58,476 nt of DNA from Prevotella sp. (GCA_017478025.1 JAFVGZ010000021.1:1-58476), one strand, 5' to 3'; positions 31,781 through 41,418 are shown, counted from the first letter of the stretch. Notes: generated by a model from the letters alone, not told the origin. Numbers and translations are program-made.

Positions 31781-31839
31781 AATAATTAACTAAAAAATCC
31801 CTACTTTTCTTAAAAATACCCCTCAAAAGCCCTGTTTTG

Positions 31840-31871
31840 TTTGCTTATTTTCCAAGAAATGACTAAATTTG
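31840..31871 (+). promoter_or_regulatory. Promoter of pyk
   Basis: TTTG (31840-31843), 20 bp, then TAAATTTG (31864-31871). The leader is about 45 nt. Confidence 0.8.
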
Positions 31872-31922
31872 CACGATAATATGGTGGAAAGAACCCAATC
31901 CGCCGCAGTCAAATAGAATACA

Positions 31923-33347
31923 ATGAAACAGACAAAAATAGTAGCATCCGTTAGTGATTTGCGTTGTGATGTAGAGTTTATCCGTTCGCTCTACCGTGCA
32001 GGAGTCAATGTGATTCGAATGAATACAGCCCATGCCACCCCCGATGGGCTGCGTCAGATAATCAGGAATGTGCGTGCTGTCGGCCCGCATCTCGGCATTC
32101 TGATAGACACCAAGGGTCCAGAGGTGCGCACCACGGGAACGGAGGAGCGCATATCATACAAGGCCGGGGAGCAGGTTGCCATTGTAGGTAACCCGGATCA
32201 GGACACCGCTCATGACGTGATTTGCCTGTCATATCCTGACATCTGCAAGGATGTGAAGGTGGGCGACGATATCCTCTTTGACGACGGCGAACTGGACATG
32301 AAGGTAGTATCCAACGATGGAAAAAGCCTTGCTGTGGAGGTTCAGAACGATGGCGTGCTCGGCTCTCACAAGAGCGTCAATGTGCCGGGTGAGCATATAG
32401 ACCTGCCGGCGCTGACGGAGAAAGACAAGCGAAACATACTCCTGGCCATTGAGGAGGATATTGATTTCATTGCGCACAGCTTCGTGAGGTCAAAGGAAGA
32501 CCTCATTGAGGTGCAGAATATACTGGATGAGCACAATTCCGATATCAAGATAATATCGAAGATAGAAAACCAGGAGGGCGTTGACAACATAGACGAAATC
32601 CTGGATCACTGCTATGGCATCATGGTGGCTCGCGGCGACCTGGGAATAGAAATCCCTGCAGAGCGCATCCCTGGCATTCAGCGAATGCTCATAAAGAAAT
32701 GCGTGTTCCGCAAGCAGCCCGTGATCGTTGCCACGCAGATGCTGCATACGATGATAAAGAATCCCCGTCCGACGCGTGCAGAGGTCAGTGACATCGCCAA
32801 TGCCATATTCCAGAATACCGATGCTGTGATGCTTTCGGGCGAGACGGCAAGCGGTGCATATCCCATCGAGGCCGTAGAGACAATGGCAAGGATAGTGGAG
32901 CAGGCCGAAACTGACAGGCGTCTGCACCTGCCCAAGGTCGATGTGGATGGCGCCGATGAGAATCTTCGCGACTTCCTCTGTAAGGCAGCCATTGAAACTA
33001 CGTCCAAGTTGGGCGTGAAGGCCATTCTGACCGACTCAGGCACCGGTGACGACGCTCGCACACTTGCTGCCTATCGTGGACCGCAGCCTGTGGTGGCCAT
33101 CTGCAAGAAGGAAAAGCTGCAGCGCTGGCTCGCACTCTCATACGGAGTCTTTGCCACTTACCCCAAGCAGGACGAGCTGGACAAGATGTTCAGCAATACG
33201 GTAAGGAAGATGTATGACAAGGGCGTGATAGAGATGGACGATAAGGTGACCTACCTGTCAGGACATATCGGCATCGGTGTGGCTGACAAGACCGCCGGTG
33301 TGTCAATGCTTGAGGTGAACACCGTGAGTGAAATCCTGAAGAATTAG
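31923..33347 (+). CDS. pyk: Pyruvate kinase
   Basis: The enzyme (474 aa) transfers phosphate from phosphoenolpyruvate to ADP. The barrel begins TKIVASVSDLRCDVEFIRSLYRAGVNVIRMNTAH; LIDTKGPEVRT, ISKIENQEGVDNIDEI (catalytic Lys and Glu), GIMVARGDLGIEIPAERIP and AVMLSGETASGAYPIEAVE are all present. The N-terminal Ser/Asn variants (SVSDLR, MNTAHA instead of MNFSHG) are common in Bacteroidetes. A perfect 8-bp hairpin (33373-33380 with 33384-33391) follows the gene but lacks a strong T-run, so read-through to the next gene is likely. Confidence 0.97.
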   Translation: MKQTKIVASVSDLRCDVEFIRSLYRAGVNVIRMNTAHATPDGLRQIIRNVRAVGPHLGILIDTKGPEVRTTGTEERISYKAGEQVAIVGNPDQDTAHDVICLSYPDICKDVKVGDDILFDDGELDMKVVSNDGKSLAVEVQNDGVLGSHKSVNVPGEHIDLPALTEKDKRNILLAIEEDIDFIAHSFVRSKEDLIEVQNILDEHNSDIKIISKIENQEGVDNIDEILDHCYGIMVARGDLGIEIPAERIPGIQRMLIKKCVFRKQPVIVATQMLHTMIKNPRPTRAEVSDIANAIFQNTDAVMLSGETASGAYPIEAVETMARIVEQAETDRRLHLPKVDVDGADENLRDFLCKAAIETTSKLGVKAILTDSGTGDDARTLAAYRGPQPVVAICKKEKLQRWLALSYGVFATYPKQDELDKMFSNTVRKMYDKGVIEMDDKVTYLSGHIGIGVADKTAGVSMLEVNTVSEILKN

Positions 33348-33420
33348 TTTACTGTTTACCGTTTTGGGTTTGTCTGCGATGGTATCGCAGATTCTCGGAC
33401 TTTCTTTTAGATAGAGAACG

Positions 33421-34311
33421 ATGGCATACAATCCACGACTGAAGGAGTATAAGAAATATACCGTTGACCGCGAGGTGCCCCTTTTGGAGTACCTCCTGGC
33501 CACCTTGCCCATGAGCCGCAACAAGGTGAAGGACACCCTGCAGGGGCGTGGAATAAAGGTGAATGGCAAAACGGTGACACAGTTTGACTATCCGCTTGTG
33601 CCGGGAACGGTTGTGGAGGTTTCTAACTCAAAGAAGAATGACAACTTCAAGAGCAAGTATGTCAACCTTGTCTATGAGGACCAGTATCTCGTAGTGATAG
33701 AAAAGAAGCCCGGCATTCTGTCAATGGCAGCTGGTCACTCGTCGCTGAATGTGAAGACCGTCCTTGACGAATACTTCAAAAAGACGCGTCAGAAGTGCCG
33801 TGCCCATGTGGTGCACCGTCTGGACCGCGACACCTCCGGGTTGATGATATACGCCAAGGACATGGAGACGGAGCAGATACTGGAGCATGAGTGGCATGAC
33901 ATAGTCTATGACCGCAGGTATGTCGCCCTATGTAGCGGCGAGATGGAAGAGGATACCGGCACTATCGCCAACTGGCTGAAGGACAATAAGGCCTACGTGA
34001 CATACTCATCGCCTGTGGATAACGGCGGGAAATATGCGGTGACCCACTTCTTTGTGCTTGACAGAAGCACCGACTACTCGCTTGTGGAATTCAAGTTGGA
34101 GACGGGCCGGAAGAACCAGATCCGTGTTCACTCTGCTGACATGGGGCACCCCGTGTGCGGAGACGTGAAGTATGGCAACGGTGACTCGCCGCTCCACCGT
34201 CTGTGCCTTCACGCATACGTGCTGTGCTTCTACCACCCCGTAACGCACAAGCCGATGGAGTTCTCAACCCCGATACCGCCTCAGTTCAGGGCTGTGATAA
34301 ACAAGAAATAA
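33421..34311 (+). CDS. RluA/RluD-family 23S rRNA or tRNA pseudouridine synthase
   Basis: The protein has 296 aa. An N-terminal S4 RNA-binding domain (about residues 18-75, LLATLPMSRNKVKDTLQGRGIKVNGK) is followed by the catalytic domain with HRLDRDTSGLMIYAKD (catalytic Asp) and ETGRKNQIRVHSADMGHPVCGDVKYG. It isomerises specific uridines in RNA; the target site cannot be read from sequence. It starts 74 bp after pyk. Confidence 0.93.
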   Translation: MAYNPRLKEYKKYTVDREVPLLEYLLATLPMSRNKVKDTLQGRGIKVNGKTVTQFDYPLVPGTVVEVSNSKKNDNFKSKYVNLVYEDQYLVVIEKKPGILSMAAGHSSLNVKTVLDEYFKKTRQKCRAHVVHRLDRDTSGLMIYAKDMETEQILEHEWHDIVYDRRYVALCSGEMEEDTGTIANWLKDNKAYVTYSSPVDNGGKYAVTHFFVLDRSTDYSLVEFKLETGRKNQIRVHSADMGHPVCGDVKYGNGDSPLHRLCLHAYVLCFYHPVTHKPMEFSTPIPPQFRAVINKK

Positions 34312-34342
34312 ATATCACGGCGGGAATGAATGGAGCCCGCCT
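34311..34342. repeat. Hairpin repeat also found upstream of mreB
   Basis: AATATCACGGCGGGAATGAA followed by TGGAGCCCGCC pairs GGCGGG with CCCGCC. The same 32-bp pattern with compensating changes (GGTGGG with CCCACC) lies at 13899-13930. Confidence 0.7.
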
Positions 34343-34349
34343 TTAGCGA

Positions 34350-34502
34350 ATGGATAATTTTACACTTTACATCGTTGCCATTGTGGCAATACTGATTGCA
34401 GCAATTCTGATAAAGCGATTCGTCAGTTGCCTCTTCAGGAGCATCGTGACGATAATACTTATCATCATACTGGCATATCTATACTTCACCTATTTACAGT
34501 AA
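34350..34502 (+). CDS. Small membrane protein (50 aa)
   Basis: ATG 34350 opens a 50-residue frame ending at TAA 34500-34502. It has two hydrophobic helices, YIVAIVAILIAAILI and IVTIILIIILAYLYFTYL, separated by a basic and cysteine-containing turn (KRFVSCLFRS). It starts 38 bp after the pseudouridine synthase and stops 3 bp before the DUF4468 gene, which supports a real cotranscribed gene. I do not recognise the family. Confidence 0.65.
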   Translation: MDNFTLYIVAIVAILIAAILIKRFVSCLFRSIVTIILIIILAYLYFTYLQ

Positions 34503-34505
34503 GAA

Positions 34506-35165
34506 ATGAAAAGAATAGCACTGTTTGTCTGTCTGGCATTTGCTGCCTCTGTGGTCAATGCGCAGCTTATCAAGCCCAAGAAGCAGGAGACATATACCCT
34601 TGACGAAAAAGGTCAGGTAGTAAAGAAGAAAGCTCTGTTTGAGAGCAAGAAGGGCCCTGTTCCCGCCAAGTATCTCGCCGGTGCATGTCCTTTGGTTGAC
34701 GGTAAGGTGACATGGCAGCAGACGATAGAGGCTCCGGGTCTGTCATCCAAGGAGATATATGACCGTCTCCTGAAATACTTCATGGATTTCTGTGAAAGCG
34801 CAAATCAGACAGAGAAGAGCAATGTCTCTGTCGTAGAAGAGACATTGCATCAGATAGGAGTGCGCATACAGGAGTGGCTCGTATTTGAAAACAAACCGCT
34901 TTCGTTGGACCGTACCAAGTTCAATTACCAGATAATAGCCGACTGCAGCGACGGATCGGCCACCGTGACGCTGCGCAACATCAGCTATATCTATGAGGAA
35001 GAGCGTGGCGGCGGTACCATCAAGGGCGAGGAAATGCTCACCGATGAAAATGCCCTGAACAAGAACGGCGACGGCTTTAATCTGGGTGGATACAGGAAAT
35101 TCCGCATGAAGACCATTGACCGCAAGGACGAAATAATGAAGCAGATTGCTGAGATTTTGAAATAG
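34506..35165 (+). CDS. DUF4468 domain-containing secreted protein
   Basis: The protein has 219 aa with a signal peptide (MKRIALFVCLAFAASVVNAQ). The segment VTWQQTIEAPGLSSKEIYDRLLKYF, followed by the beta-rich KFNYQIIADCSDGSATVTLRNISYIYEE (about residues 70-170), is the DUF4468/TBP-like fold common in Bacteroidetes periplasmic proteins. Function unknown. It sits directly after the 50-aa membrane protein. Confidence 0.85.
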   Translation: MKRIALFVCLAFAASVVNAQLIKPKKQETYTLDEKGQVVKKKALFESKKGPVPAKYLAGACPLVDGKVTWQQTIEAPGLSSKEIYDRLLKYFMDFCESANQTEKSNVSVVEETLHQIGVRIQEWLVFENKPLSLDRTKFNYQIIADCSDGSATVTLRNISYIYEEERGGGTIKGEEMLTDENALNKNGDGFNLGGYRKFRMKTIDRKDEIMKQIAEILK

Positions 35166-35221
35166 CAGAAGTCAAGGAGTTAAGACAATACATAGTGTCT
35201 CATTAATAGTCCCATACAATA

Positions 35222-35461
35222 ATGGTATCCGTACATCATAGAAGTGACCGTCCGCTGACGCCGCACGAGAAGACGCAGCGCATCATATACATCATCCGTC
35301 AGGTGATGAATGTGTTGTTCATCATCCTTGCCATCGTCGGCGCGGTGATGTATTCCGGCCTTGTGGGAGGCGGCAAGATGGTGATGCAGGGAGGCTTTAT
35401 CGTCATCATAGCCGTAGTGATAAAGATGGGAGAGAGCATACTGCGTCTTGTAAACAAGTAA
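35222..35461 (+). CDS. Small membrane protein (79 aa)
   Basis: An N-terminal basic cytoplasmic part (HHRSDRPLTPHEKTQRIIYIIRQ) is followed by two helices (VLFIILAIVGAVMYSGL and GGFIVIIAVVIKMGESIL). A conserved hypothetical of this shape precedes the Porin_10 gene in related genomes as I recall. The porin starts 15 bp later, implying cotranscription. Confidence 0.7.
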   Translation: MVSVHHRSDRPLTPHEKTQRIIYIIRQVMNVLFIILAIVGAVMYSGLVGGGKMVMQGGFIVIIAVVIKMGESILRLVNK

Positions 35462-35476
35462 CGTACACACGCATAC

Positions 35477-37819
35477 ATGCAACACCGCATAACCATACTG
35501 CTGTCATCTCTGCTGCTTTTGCTGCTGCCGTTTGTCGCAGCAGCACAGAGCAATAATGACAACTTTGACGATGGCTTCAACGTAAAGGACAATACGTTTA
35601 ACCCCAACCGGGCCCTTGACTCACTGAAGGCCACACACAAAGAGATACCGAAGGGAATGAAGACGTGGACCATCAGCGAGCATTTCGGTGACAGGATAGA
35701 GACAAAGCCTGACACGTCCATGCACCTCTTTATGAACAAAGTATTCACTACGGGTCTGTATGGCGAATACAACACCACGGGAAACCTGGGCTCGCCGCGC
35801 ATCTCGCGCATTGTGACCGACAGGGACTTCTCGCCATCCTTCGCCTTTACCGAGCCATACGGGTACTTCATAACGAAGCCCACAGAGCTGCTCTTTACCA
35901 ATACCCTCTCACCGGTCACCAATGCCACCTACTTCACTTGCGGCGACAGGACTGACGGAGAGGACAAGCTGAAGGTGCTTTTTGCCTCAAATATCAACAA
36001 GGAGGCAGGCATAGGCTTTAAGTTCGACTATGACTACGGGCGCGGCTTCTACCAGAACCAGAACATCTCGCTCTTCGATTACACCATGTGGGGCTCCTAT
36101 GTAGGCGAGAGGTATTGGGCTCACCTCATATTCTCCTTTGACCACATGAAGACTACGGAGAATGGCGGCATAACCAACGATGAGTACATCACCCATCCCG
36201 AGGCCTATCCGGAGCAGTATTCCACCAACGAAATCCCGGTATTCCTGAACAGCAACTGGAACCGTAACGACGGGTTCCACGCCACATTGTCACATCGCTA
36301 CAACGTCGGTTTCTATCGCAAGGTGCCGATGACAGAGATGGAGAAAGAGGCAAAGCGCTTTGCCCTGAAGGCTCAGAAAGAGCGTGAGGAGGCCGAGAAG
36401 AAGAAGCGCCAGAAGGATGACGAGGGCTCTGTGCGCGACAGAAGGAAAGGCTCTGATAGCAACAAGGGCTTCGCAGGCCGTCCCTCAGATGCCAAGATTG
36501 CCGGTGACCTGTCCAATGACTCTGTCCGCGCTGCCATAAAGCGGCAGAAGGAAGAGTTGAAGAATGTGGAGGCAGACAGCCTGCTGGCTGAAAAACAGGA
36601 GGAGAAGAAAGACACCTCATGGCTGAAGGATGAGTACGTTCCGGTGACGAGCTTTATCCATACCCTGCAGTTTGACCGCAACACGCGTGAGTACAGGGCG
36701 TATGCCTCGCCTGAGAACTACTATCTTAACACCTACAGCGTGCCTATGCAAGGTAATGTAAATGACTCTATCTCAGACAATACGAAATACTTCTCCCTGA
36801 AGAATACCTTCGCCATAGGGCTCCTTGAGGGCTTCAATAAATATGTCCCGATGGGTCTGAAGGCTTTCATGGCACATCAGTTGCGGCACTATGAACTGCC
36901 GGAGCTGGAGTATCAGACGGTGAAATATAATGAGAACAATCTCTCTATCGGTGGTCAGATTATAAAGCAGCAGGGGAAATTGTTCCACTATCTTGCTACG
37001 GCAGAGTTCTTTGTTGTGGGCGAAGACCTGGGTACTGTGAAGATAGACGGCACGGGCGACATGAGGGTGCGCTTCGGAAAGCGTGACTCACTCAACGTAA
37101 ACCTCAAGGCGTTCTATCACCTGACCAACCCCACCTTCCTGCAGAGACACTATCACTCCAAGCACTTCTGGTGGAACAATACCGACATGAGCAAGCAGAT
37201 GCAGACCCATCTGGAGGGCAGCGTGTCGTTGTCACGCACGCGTACCACACTGCGTGTGGCATACGATAACTTCAATAACCTCGTATATCTGGCTGAGAGC
37301 TATGATGTCAACGACCATAAGATTTCCGCTTTCAATGCCAATATCCGTCAGGCCAGTGACAATATCAGTCTCTTCACTGCCATGCTGGAGCAGAATTTCA
37401 AGGTCGGCATCCTGAACTGGGAGAACCGCATCACCTTCCAGAGCAGCAGCAATCAGGACATCCTGCCGGCACCGAAACTGAATTTCTGGACTAATCTGTA
37501 TCTCGATTTCAAGATTGCCCGCGTGCTGAATGTTAACTTCGGAGCCGACATGTTTTTCTTCACCAAATACTACGCCCCCGAATACTGCGCACAGTTAGGT
37601 CAGTATGCCGTGCAGGAGAGCGAAGCCGTAAAGACCGAGGTGGGCGGCTACCCCTATGTGGATGTCTATGCCAACTTCCGCCTCAAGCAATGCCGCTTCT
37701 TTGTCATGATGAGTCATGTCAATGCCGGCTCAGGCAACAGGAACTATTTCCTCTCCCCGCACCACCCACAGAACGAGCGAATCTTCCGCCTCGGACTCAG
37801 TTGGACGTTCTTTAACTAA
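35477..37819 (+). CDS. Putative outer-membrane porin (Porin_10 family)
   Basis: The protein has 780 aa with a signal peptide (ITILLSSLLLLLLPFVAAAQ). The N-terminal part (TWTISEHFGDRIETKPDTSMHLFMN..VFTTGLYGEYNTTGNLGSPRISRI) is characteristic of Bacteroidetes putative porins (PF14121), and the rest has alternating aromatic strands ending LGLSWTFFN with a terminal aromatic. A Lys/Glu-rich charged segment with coiled-coil character (about residues 290-390) interrupts the barrel and is probably an extracellular or periplasmic loop. Confidence 0.88.
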   Translation: MQHRITILLSSLLLLLLPFVAAAQSNNDNFDDGFNVKDNTFNPNRALDSLKATHKEIPKGMKTWTISEHFGDRIETKPDTSMHLFMNKVFTTGLYGEYNTTGNLGSPRISRIVTDRDFSPSFAFTEPYGYFITKPTELLFTNTLSPVTNATYFTCGDRTDGEDKLKVLFASNINKEAGIGFKFDYDYGRGFYQNQNISLFDYTMWGSYVGERYWAHLIFSFDHMKTTENGGITNDEYITHPEAYPEQYSTNEIPVFLNSNWNRNDGFHATLSHRYNVGFYRKVPMTEMEKEAKRFALKAQKEREEAEKKKRQKDDEGSVRDRRKGSDSNKGFAGRPSDAKIAGDLSNDSVRAAIKRQKEELKNVEADSLLAEKQEEKKDTSWLKDEYVPVTSFIHTLQFDRNTREYRAYASPENYYLNTYSVPMQGNVNDSISDNTKYFSLKNTFAIGLLEGFNKYVPMGLKAFMAHQLRHYELPELEYQTVKYNENNLSIGGQIIKQQGKLFHYLATAEFFVVGEDLGTVKIDGTGDMRVRFGKRDSLNVNLKAFYHLTNPTFLQRHYHSKHFWWNNTDMSKQMQTHLEGSVSLSRTRTTLRVAYDNFNNLVYLAESYDVNDHKISAFNANIRQASDNISLFTAMLEQNFKVGILNWENRITFQSSSNQDILPAPKLNFWTNLYLDFKIARVLNVNFGADMFFFTKYYAPEYCAQLGQYAVQESEAVKTEVGGYPYVDVYANFRLKQCRFFVMMSHVNAGSGNRNYFLSPHHPQNERIFRLGLSWTFFN

Positions 37820-37823
37820 AGGA

Positions 37824-37862
37824 GACCCACAGCCCCACCCCGACCCTCCCCTGGGGGAGGGA
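37824..37862. repeat. GC-rich REP-like element after the porin gene
   Basis: CAGCCCCACCCCGACCCTCC followed by CCTGGGGGAGGG is a member of the GGGGTGGGGCT family; the CCCTCCCC/GGGGAGGG half forms a hairpin. Confidence 0.8.
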
Positions 37863-37912
37863 GAACGAATTGGATGAGGGATGAGGGGAAATTGAAATGT
37901 CGTCATATTGTT

Positions 37913-37984
37913 ATGTCGATGTGTCGATATGTCGTTATGTCGTTATGTCGTTATGTCGTTATGTCGTTATGTCGATATGTCGAG
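37913..37984. repeat. Nine consecutive octamers ATGTCGNN (locus 2)
   Basis: The units read ATGTCGAT, GTGTCGAT, five ATGTCGTT, ATGTCGAT and ATGTCGAG with no gaps. This is a true minisatellite of period 8, with related words just upstream (GAAATGTCGTCATATTG). It ends 16 bp before the queC start. Confidence 0.9.
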
Positions 37985-38000
37985 ATATAAATTATGAATT

Positions 38001-38666
38001 ATGAATTATATGAAAGACTCTCTTCTTATACTCTCCGGTGGTATGGACTCCACCACAATGCTTTATGAATACAGTGAGCGGATAGCCCTTGCTGTGTCGT
38101 TCCACTATGGCTCTAAGCACAACGACAATGAACTCTCCTTTGCCCGTCTGCACTGTGAGCGCCTGGGCATCCCGCACATAGAGATACCACTGGCTTTTAT
38201 GCAACAGTATTTCAAGTCCTCGCTCCTCATCGGCGGCGAAGACATCCCCGAGGGACAGTACGACGATGAGAATATGAAATCCACAGTCGTGCCCTTCCGC
38301 AACGGCATAATGCTCGCCATTGCAGCGGGAATAGCAGAGAGCAACGGTTTGAAATACGTCATGATGGCCAATCATGGAGGTGACCATGCCATATATCCCG
38401 ACTGCCGCCCTGAGTTTGTCGAGGCTATGAGCAGCGCCATCAGCAACGGCACGTACGAGCATCTGCAGATTCTCGCGCCCTACACCGACATCACCAAAGC
38501 CGACATCGCGCTGCGCGGAAAGCGCCTCGGCATTGACTATTCCCTAACGTGGTCTTGCTACAAAGGAGGTGAGAAACACTGCGGAAAATGCGGCACGTGC
38601 ACAGAGCGGCGTGAGGCGTTAAGGGCAGCAGGTATAGAAGATAATACTTGTTATGAGTCAATTTAA
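38001..38666 (+). CDS. queC: 7-cyano-7-deazaguanine synthase
   Basis: The enzyme (221 aa) converts 7-carboxy-7-deazaguanine to preQ0 for queuosine. The PP-loop ATPase motif is LLILSGGMDSTT, and the zinc site is WSCYKGGEKHCGKCGTCTERREAL (four Cys). The intervening MMANHGGDHAIYPDCRPEF is typical. Two starts are possible, ATG 38001 and ATG 38010; both lie in an AATTATGAATTAT word array, and MKDSLLIL (38010) fits the family start better. No queF or queD lies nearby. Confidence 0.96.
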   Translation: MNYMKDSLLILSGGMDSTTMLYEYSERIALAVSFHYGSKHNDNELSFARLHCERLGIPHIEIPLAFMQQYFKSSLLIGGEDIPEGQYDDENMKSTVVPFRNGIMLAIAAGIAESNGLKYVMMANHGGDHAIYPDCRPEFVEAMSSAISNGTYEHLQILAPYTDITKADIALRGKRLGIDYSLTWSCYKGGEKHCGKCGTCTERREALRAAGIEDNTCYESI

Positions 38667-38698
38667 GCAGAAAAGAGGAAAATGCGAGCATTAAATAA

Positions 38699-38730
38699 TT
38701 TGTCGCATTCATAAAAAATGTCTAACTTTG
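38699..38730 (+). promoter_or_regulatory. Promoter of the DUF5686 gene
   Basis: TTTG (38699-38702), 20 bp, then TAACTTTG (38723-38730). The predicted leader to ATG 38750 is only about 13 nt. Confidence 0.8.
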
Positions 38731-38749
38731 CATCTTCAAAGGTGCGTTA

Positions 38750-41329
38750 ATGTATCAGCTTAAAAGATATTTAATAATTATTCTGCTTTCGCTCTTTGCT
38801 TTTGCGGCAAAGGCACAGATTACCGGTGTCGTGCTTGATGCGGATACCGGCGATAGCATTGCCTACTCTTCTATCTCATATCGAGGCCACCATCTTGCTG
38901 TGGTCAGCGACTATGCAGGCAAGTTCTCCATATCAAAACACATAGGATGGACACTCACCATTTCAGCCGTAGGATATAAGCACAAGACTTACATCATATC
39001 CGAAAAGACCCCCAACCGTCTGGTCATAAAGCTGAAACCGGATTCAAAGGTGCTTGAGGATGTTGTTGTTAAGTCAAAGAAGAACAAATACTCCCGCAAG
39101 GAAAATCCTGCTGTGGAGCTGATGCGTCGTGTCATAGCGGCACGCAAGCAGACCAAGCTTGAGAACAAGGACTTCTACCAGTATCGTAACTATGAGAAGA
39201 TGACTATTGCTCTCAATGACATCAGCAAGCATTCCCTTGACTCTGGCGTTTACGCCCGCAAGGAATACCTGAAGAATCAGGTAGAGATTAATCCTACTAC
39301 TGGTAAGGCAGTGCTGCCAGTGATGACCACCGAGAAAGTGTCACACAAGTATTACCGCAAGGACCCAGAGAAGGAGCGTATCTACGTAGATGCGGAAAAG
39401 ACTACCGGCATCAACGACATCATAGAGACCGGAAATATCTATAATGTCATAGCCAAGGATGTATTCACAGAGATAGACATCTACGATGATCAGGTACGCC
39501 TCTTGCAATACCCGTTCACCTCGCCTATCGGACGTGACGCCATCGGCTTCTATCGCTTCTACATCATCGATACCGTGAAGGTGGATCGCGACTCCTGCAT
39601 ACAGGTATCCTTCCTGCCCAATAACCAGCAGGACTTCGGATTCCGTGGTGACCTGTGGATACTGAAAGACTCTACGCTGCACGTCAAGAAGGTGCACCTC
39701 AGCATTCCGCAGCGCTCTGATGTCAACTTTGTGAAGAATATGTCCATCGATCAGGAGTACATCAAGCTGCCTACGGGTGACTGGGTACTCTCTGTCAACG
39801 ATATGCTTGTGGAGATGGTGATAGTCGGAAAAGCGGGACGATTCCTCATCACCCGCACGTCGCGGCGCAATGACTACGCCTTCGATCCCATCGACCCCAA
39901 GGTCTTCCGTGGCAAGGCACTGGAGAAACGTGACCCGTACAGCGAGATGCGTGACGATGAATACTGGACGGAGAACCGTGAGGTGGAGCGCACCAAGGGC
40001 GAAGAGGGCATGGATGACTTTATCAAGGGCATCAAGAGCACCAAGGGCTTCGGATGGTTTATCACAGGTCTGAAGGTGGTCATGGAGAACTATATAGAGA
40101 CCTCAAAGGCCGGCAAGCCGTCAAAGTTTGACTTCGGTCCCATCACGTCTTCCATCTCCAGGAGCGACATCGACGGTCTGCGTCTGCGTATCTCGGGTCA
40201 GACAACGGCCAATCTCAACCCCCACCTCTTCTTCAGCGGATACTACGCACATGGATTCAAGTCCAAGAGGAACTACTACAACGCCACCGTCACATACTCC
40301 TTTAACAAGAAGATGTACACGCCTGATGAGTTCCCTATCTCTAAGATATCCTTCTCATCATCCAAGGACATCTGCTCACCGTCAGATAAGTTCCTCAACG
40401 TGGATAAGGATAACATCTTTGCCATGTTTAAGTGGAGTAAGGTGATGAACCAGTCGTTCTACAACCGCCAGATACTGGATTTTGTTCATGAGACGGATTG
40501 GGGCTTTGGCATTAATGCCGGTATGAAGTTTGAGAGGCAGGATGCTGCGGGTCATCTGATGTATCGTAAGCTCAATGAGCCCATAGACCCTGAGACGGGC
40601 TTGCTGCCTGACGGCACGCGGGGTTCCATACGTACCTCTGAGGCATACCTGCAGCTGACCATCATCCCCGGTCAGGCATATATCAACACCAAGCAGCGCC
40701 GCATGATGATCAACCACGATGCGCCAATCTTCAAACTGAAGCACACTATCGGTATCAACGGCTTCTTTGGCGGACAGTATAAGTATCACGTCACGGAGGC
40801 AAGTGTCTATAAGCGCTTCTGGCTCAAGTCATGGGGCCGCATTGACACTTACCTCAAGGCTGGCAAGCAGTGGAACAGGGCACCATTCCCATTGCTCATA
40901 GCACCTGCTGCCAACCTTTCATACATCTATCAGCGCGAGACATTCGTATCTATCAACAATATGGAGTTCATCAACGACCAGTACGTGTCGTTGCTTACAG
41001 AGTGGAGCCTCAATGGTAAGCTCTTCAACCGCATACCGTTGATAAAGAACTTGCAGTGGCGTGAGCTCATTGGATTCAATGTGCTCTACGGCAGTTTGAC
41101 CGACAAGAACAACCCTTACCTGCCAGAGAATGCCGGTAGTGACAAGCTCATGTACTTCCCCGAGGGCTCCTACCTCATGGACACCAATGTGCCGTACATG
41201 GAGTTGCGTCTGGGCATCACCAACATCTTCAAGGTCCTCTCTATCGAATACGTTCGTCGTCTGAACTATCTCGACCTGCCCACAGCCCACAAGCACGGCG
41301 TGCGCTTCGGCTTCAGACTGTCATTCTAA
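38750..41329 (+). CDS. DUF5686 outer-membrane protein with carboxypeptidase-regulatory-like domain
   Basis: The protein has 859 aa with a signal peptide (YLIIILLSLFAFAAKAQ). Residues 24-105 form a CarboxypepD_reg-like beta-sandwich (ITGVVLDADTGDSIAYSSISYRGH, then DYAGKFSI and LTISAVGYKHKTYII) ending in VLEDVVVKSKK. The remainder is the DUF5686 region, a large beta-barrel-like domain ending VRFGFRLSF. These proteins resemble TonB-receptor barrels without a plug; function unknown. It is monocistronic with its own promoter and terminator. Confidence 0.9.
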   Translation: MYQLKRYLIIILLSLFAFAAKAQITGVVLDADTGDSIAYSSISYRGHHLAVVSDYAGKFSISKHIGWTLTISAVGYKHKTYIISEKTPNRLVIKLKPDSKVLEDVVVKSKKNKYSRKENPAVELMRRVIAARKQTKLENKDFYQYRNYEKMTIALNDISKHSLDSGVYARKEYLKNQVEINPTTGKAVLPVMTTEKVSHKYYRKDPEKERIYVDAEKTTGINDIIETGNIYNVIAKDVFTEIDIYDDQVRLLQYPFTSPIGRDAIGFYRFYIIDTVKVDRDSCIQVSFLPNNQQDFGFRGDLWILKDSTLHVKKVHLSIPQRSDVNFVKNMSIDQEYIKLPTGDWVLSVNDMLVEMVIVGKAGRFLITRTSRRNDYAFDPIDPKVFRGKALEKRDPYSEMRDDEYWTENREVERTKGEEGMDDFIKGIKSTKGFGWFITGLKVVMENYIETSKAGKPSKFDFGPITSSISRSDIDGLRLRISGQTTANLNPHLFFSGYYAHGFKSKRNYYNATVTYSFNKKMYTPDEFPISKISFSSSKDICSPSDKFLNVDKDNIFAMFKWSKVMNQSFYNRQILDFVHETDWGFGINAGMKFERQDAAGHLMYRKLNEPIDPETGLLPDGTRGSIRTSEAYLQLTIIPGQAYINTKQRRMMINHDAPIFKLKHTIGINGFFGGQYKYHVTEASVYKRFWLKSWGRIDTYLKAGKQWNRAPFPLLIAPAANLSYIYQRETFVSINNMEFINDQYVSLLTEWSLNGKLFNRIPLIKNLQWRELIGFNVLYGSLTDKNNPYLPENAGSDKLMYFPEGSYLMDTNVPYMELRLGITNIFKVLSIEYVRRLNYLDLPTAHKHGVRFGFRLSF

Positions 41330-41357
41330 CATTTGAAAATAGAATTGATTTAAGGTT

Positions 41358-41418
41358 AATTCCTGGTAATTCGTGCCAAACTTATAACATGAATTACCAG
41401 GAATTATTCGTTTTTTTT
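41358..41418 (+). terminator. Strong rho-independent terminator after the DUF5686 gene
   Basis: A perfect 15-bp stem, AATTCCTGGTAATTC (41358-41372) with GAATTACCAGGAATT (41391-41405), is followed by eight T (41411-41418). It lies between convergent genes. Confidence 0.9.

Noticed and set aside
33373-33391. Rho-independent terminator after pyruvate kinase
   Set aside because: The hairpin is perfect (8 bp) but followed by TTCTCGGAC rather than a T-run; read-through is more likely.
37913-37984. CRISPR or attachment-site array
   Set aside because: The units are contiguous octamers without spacers; this is a minisatellite.
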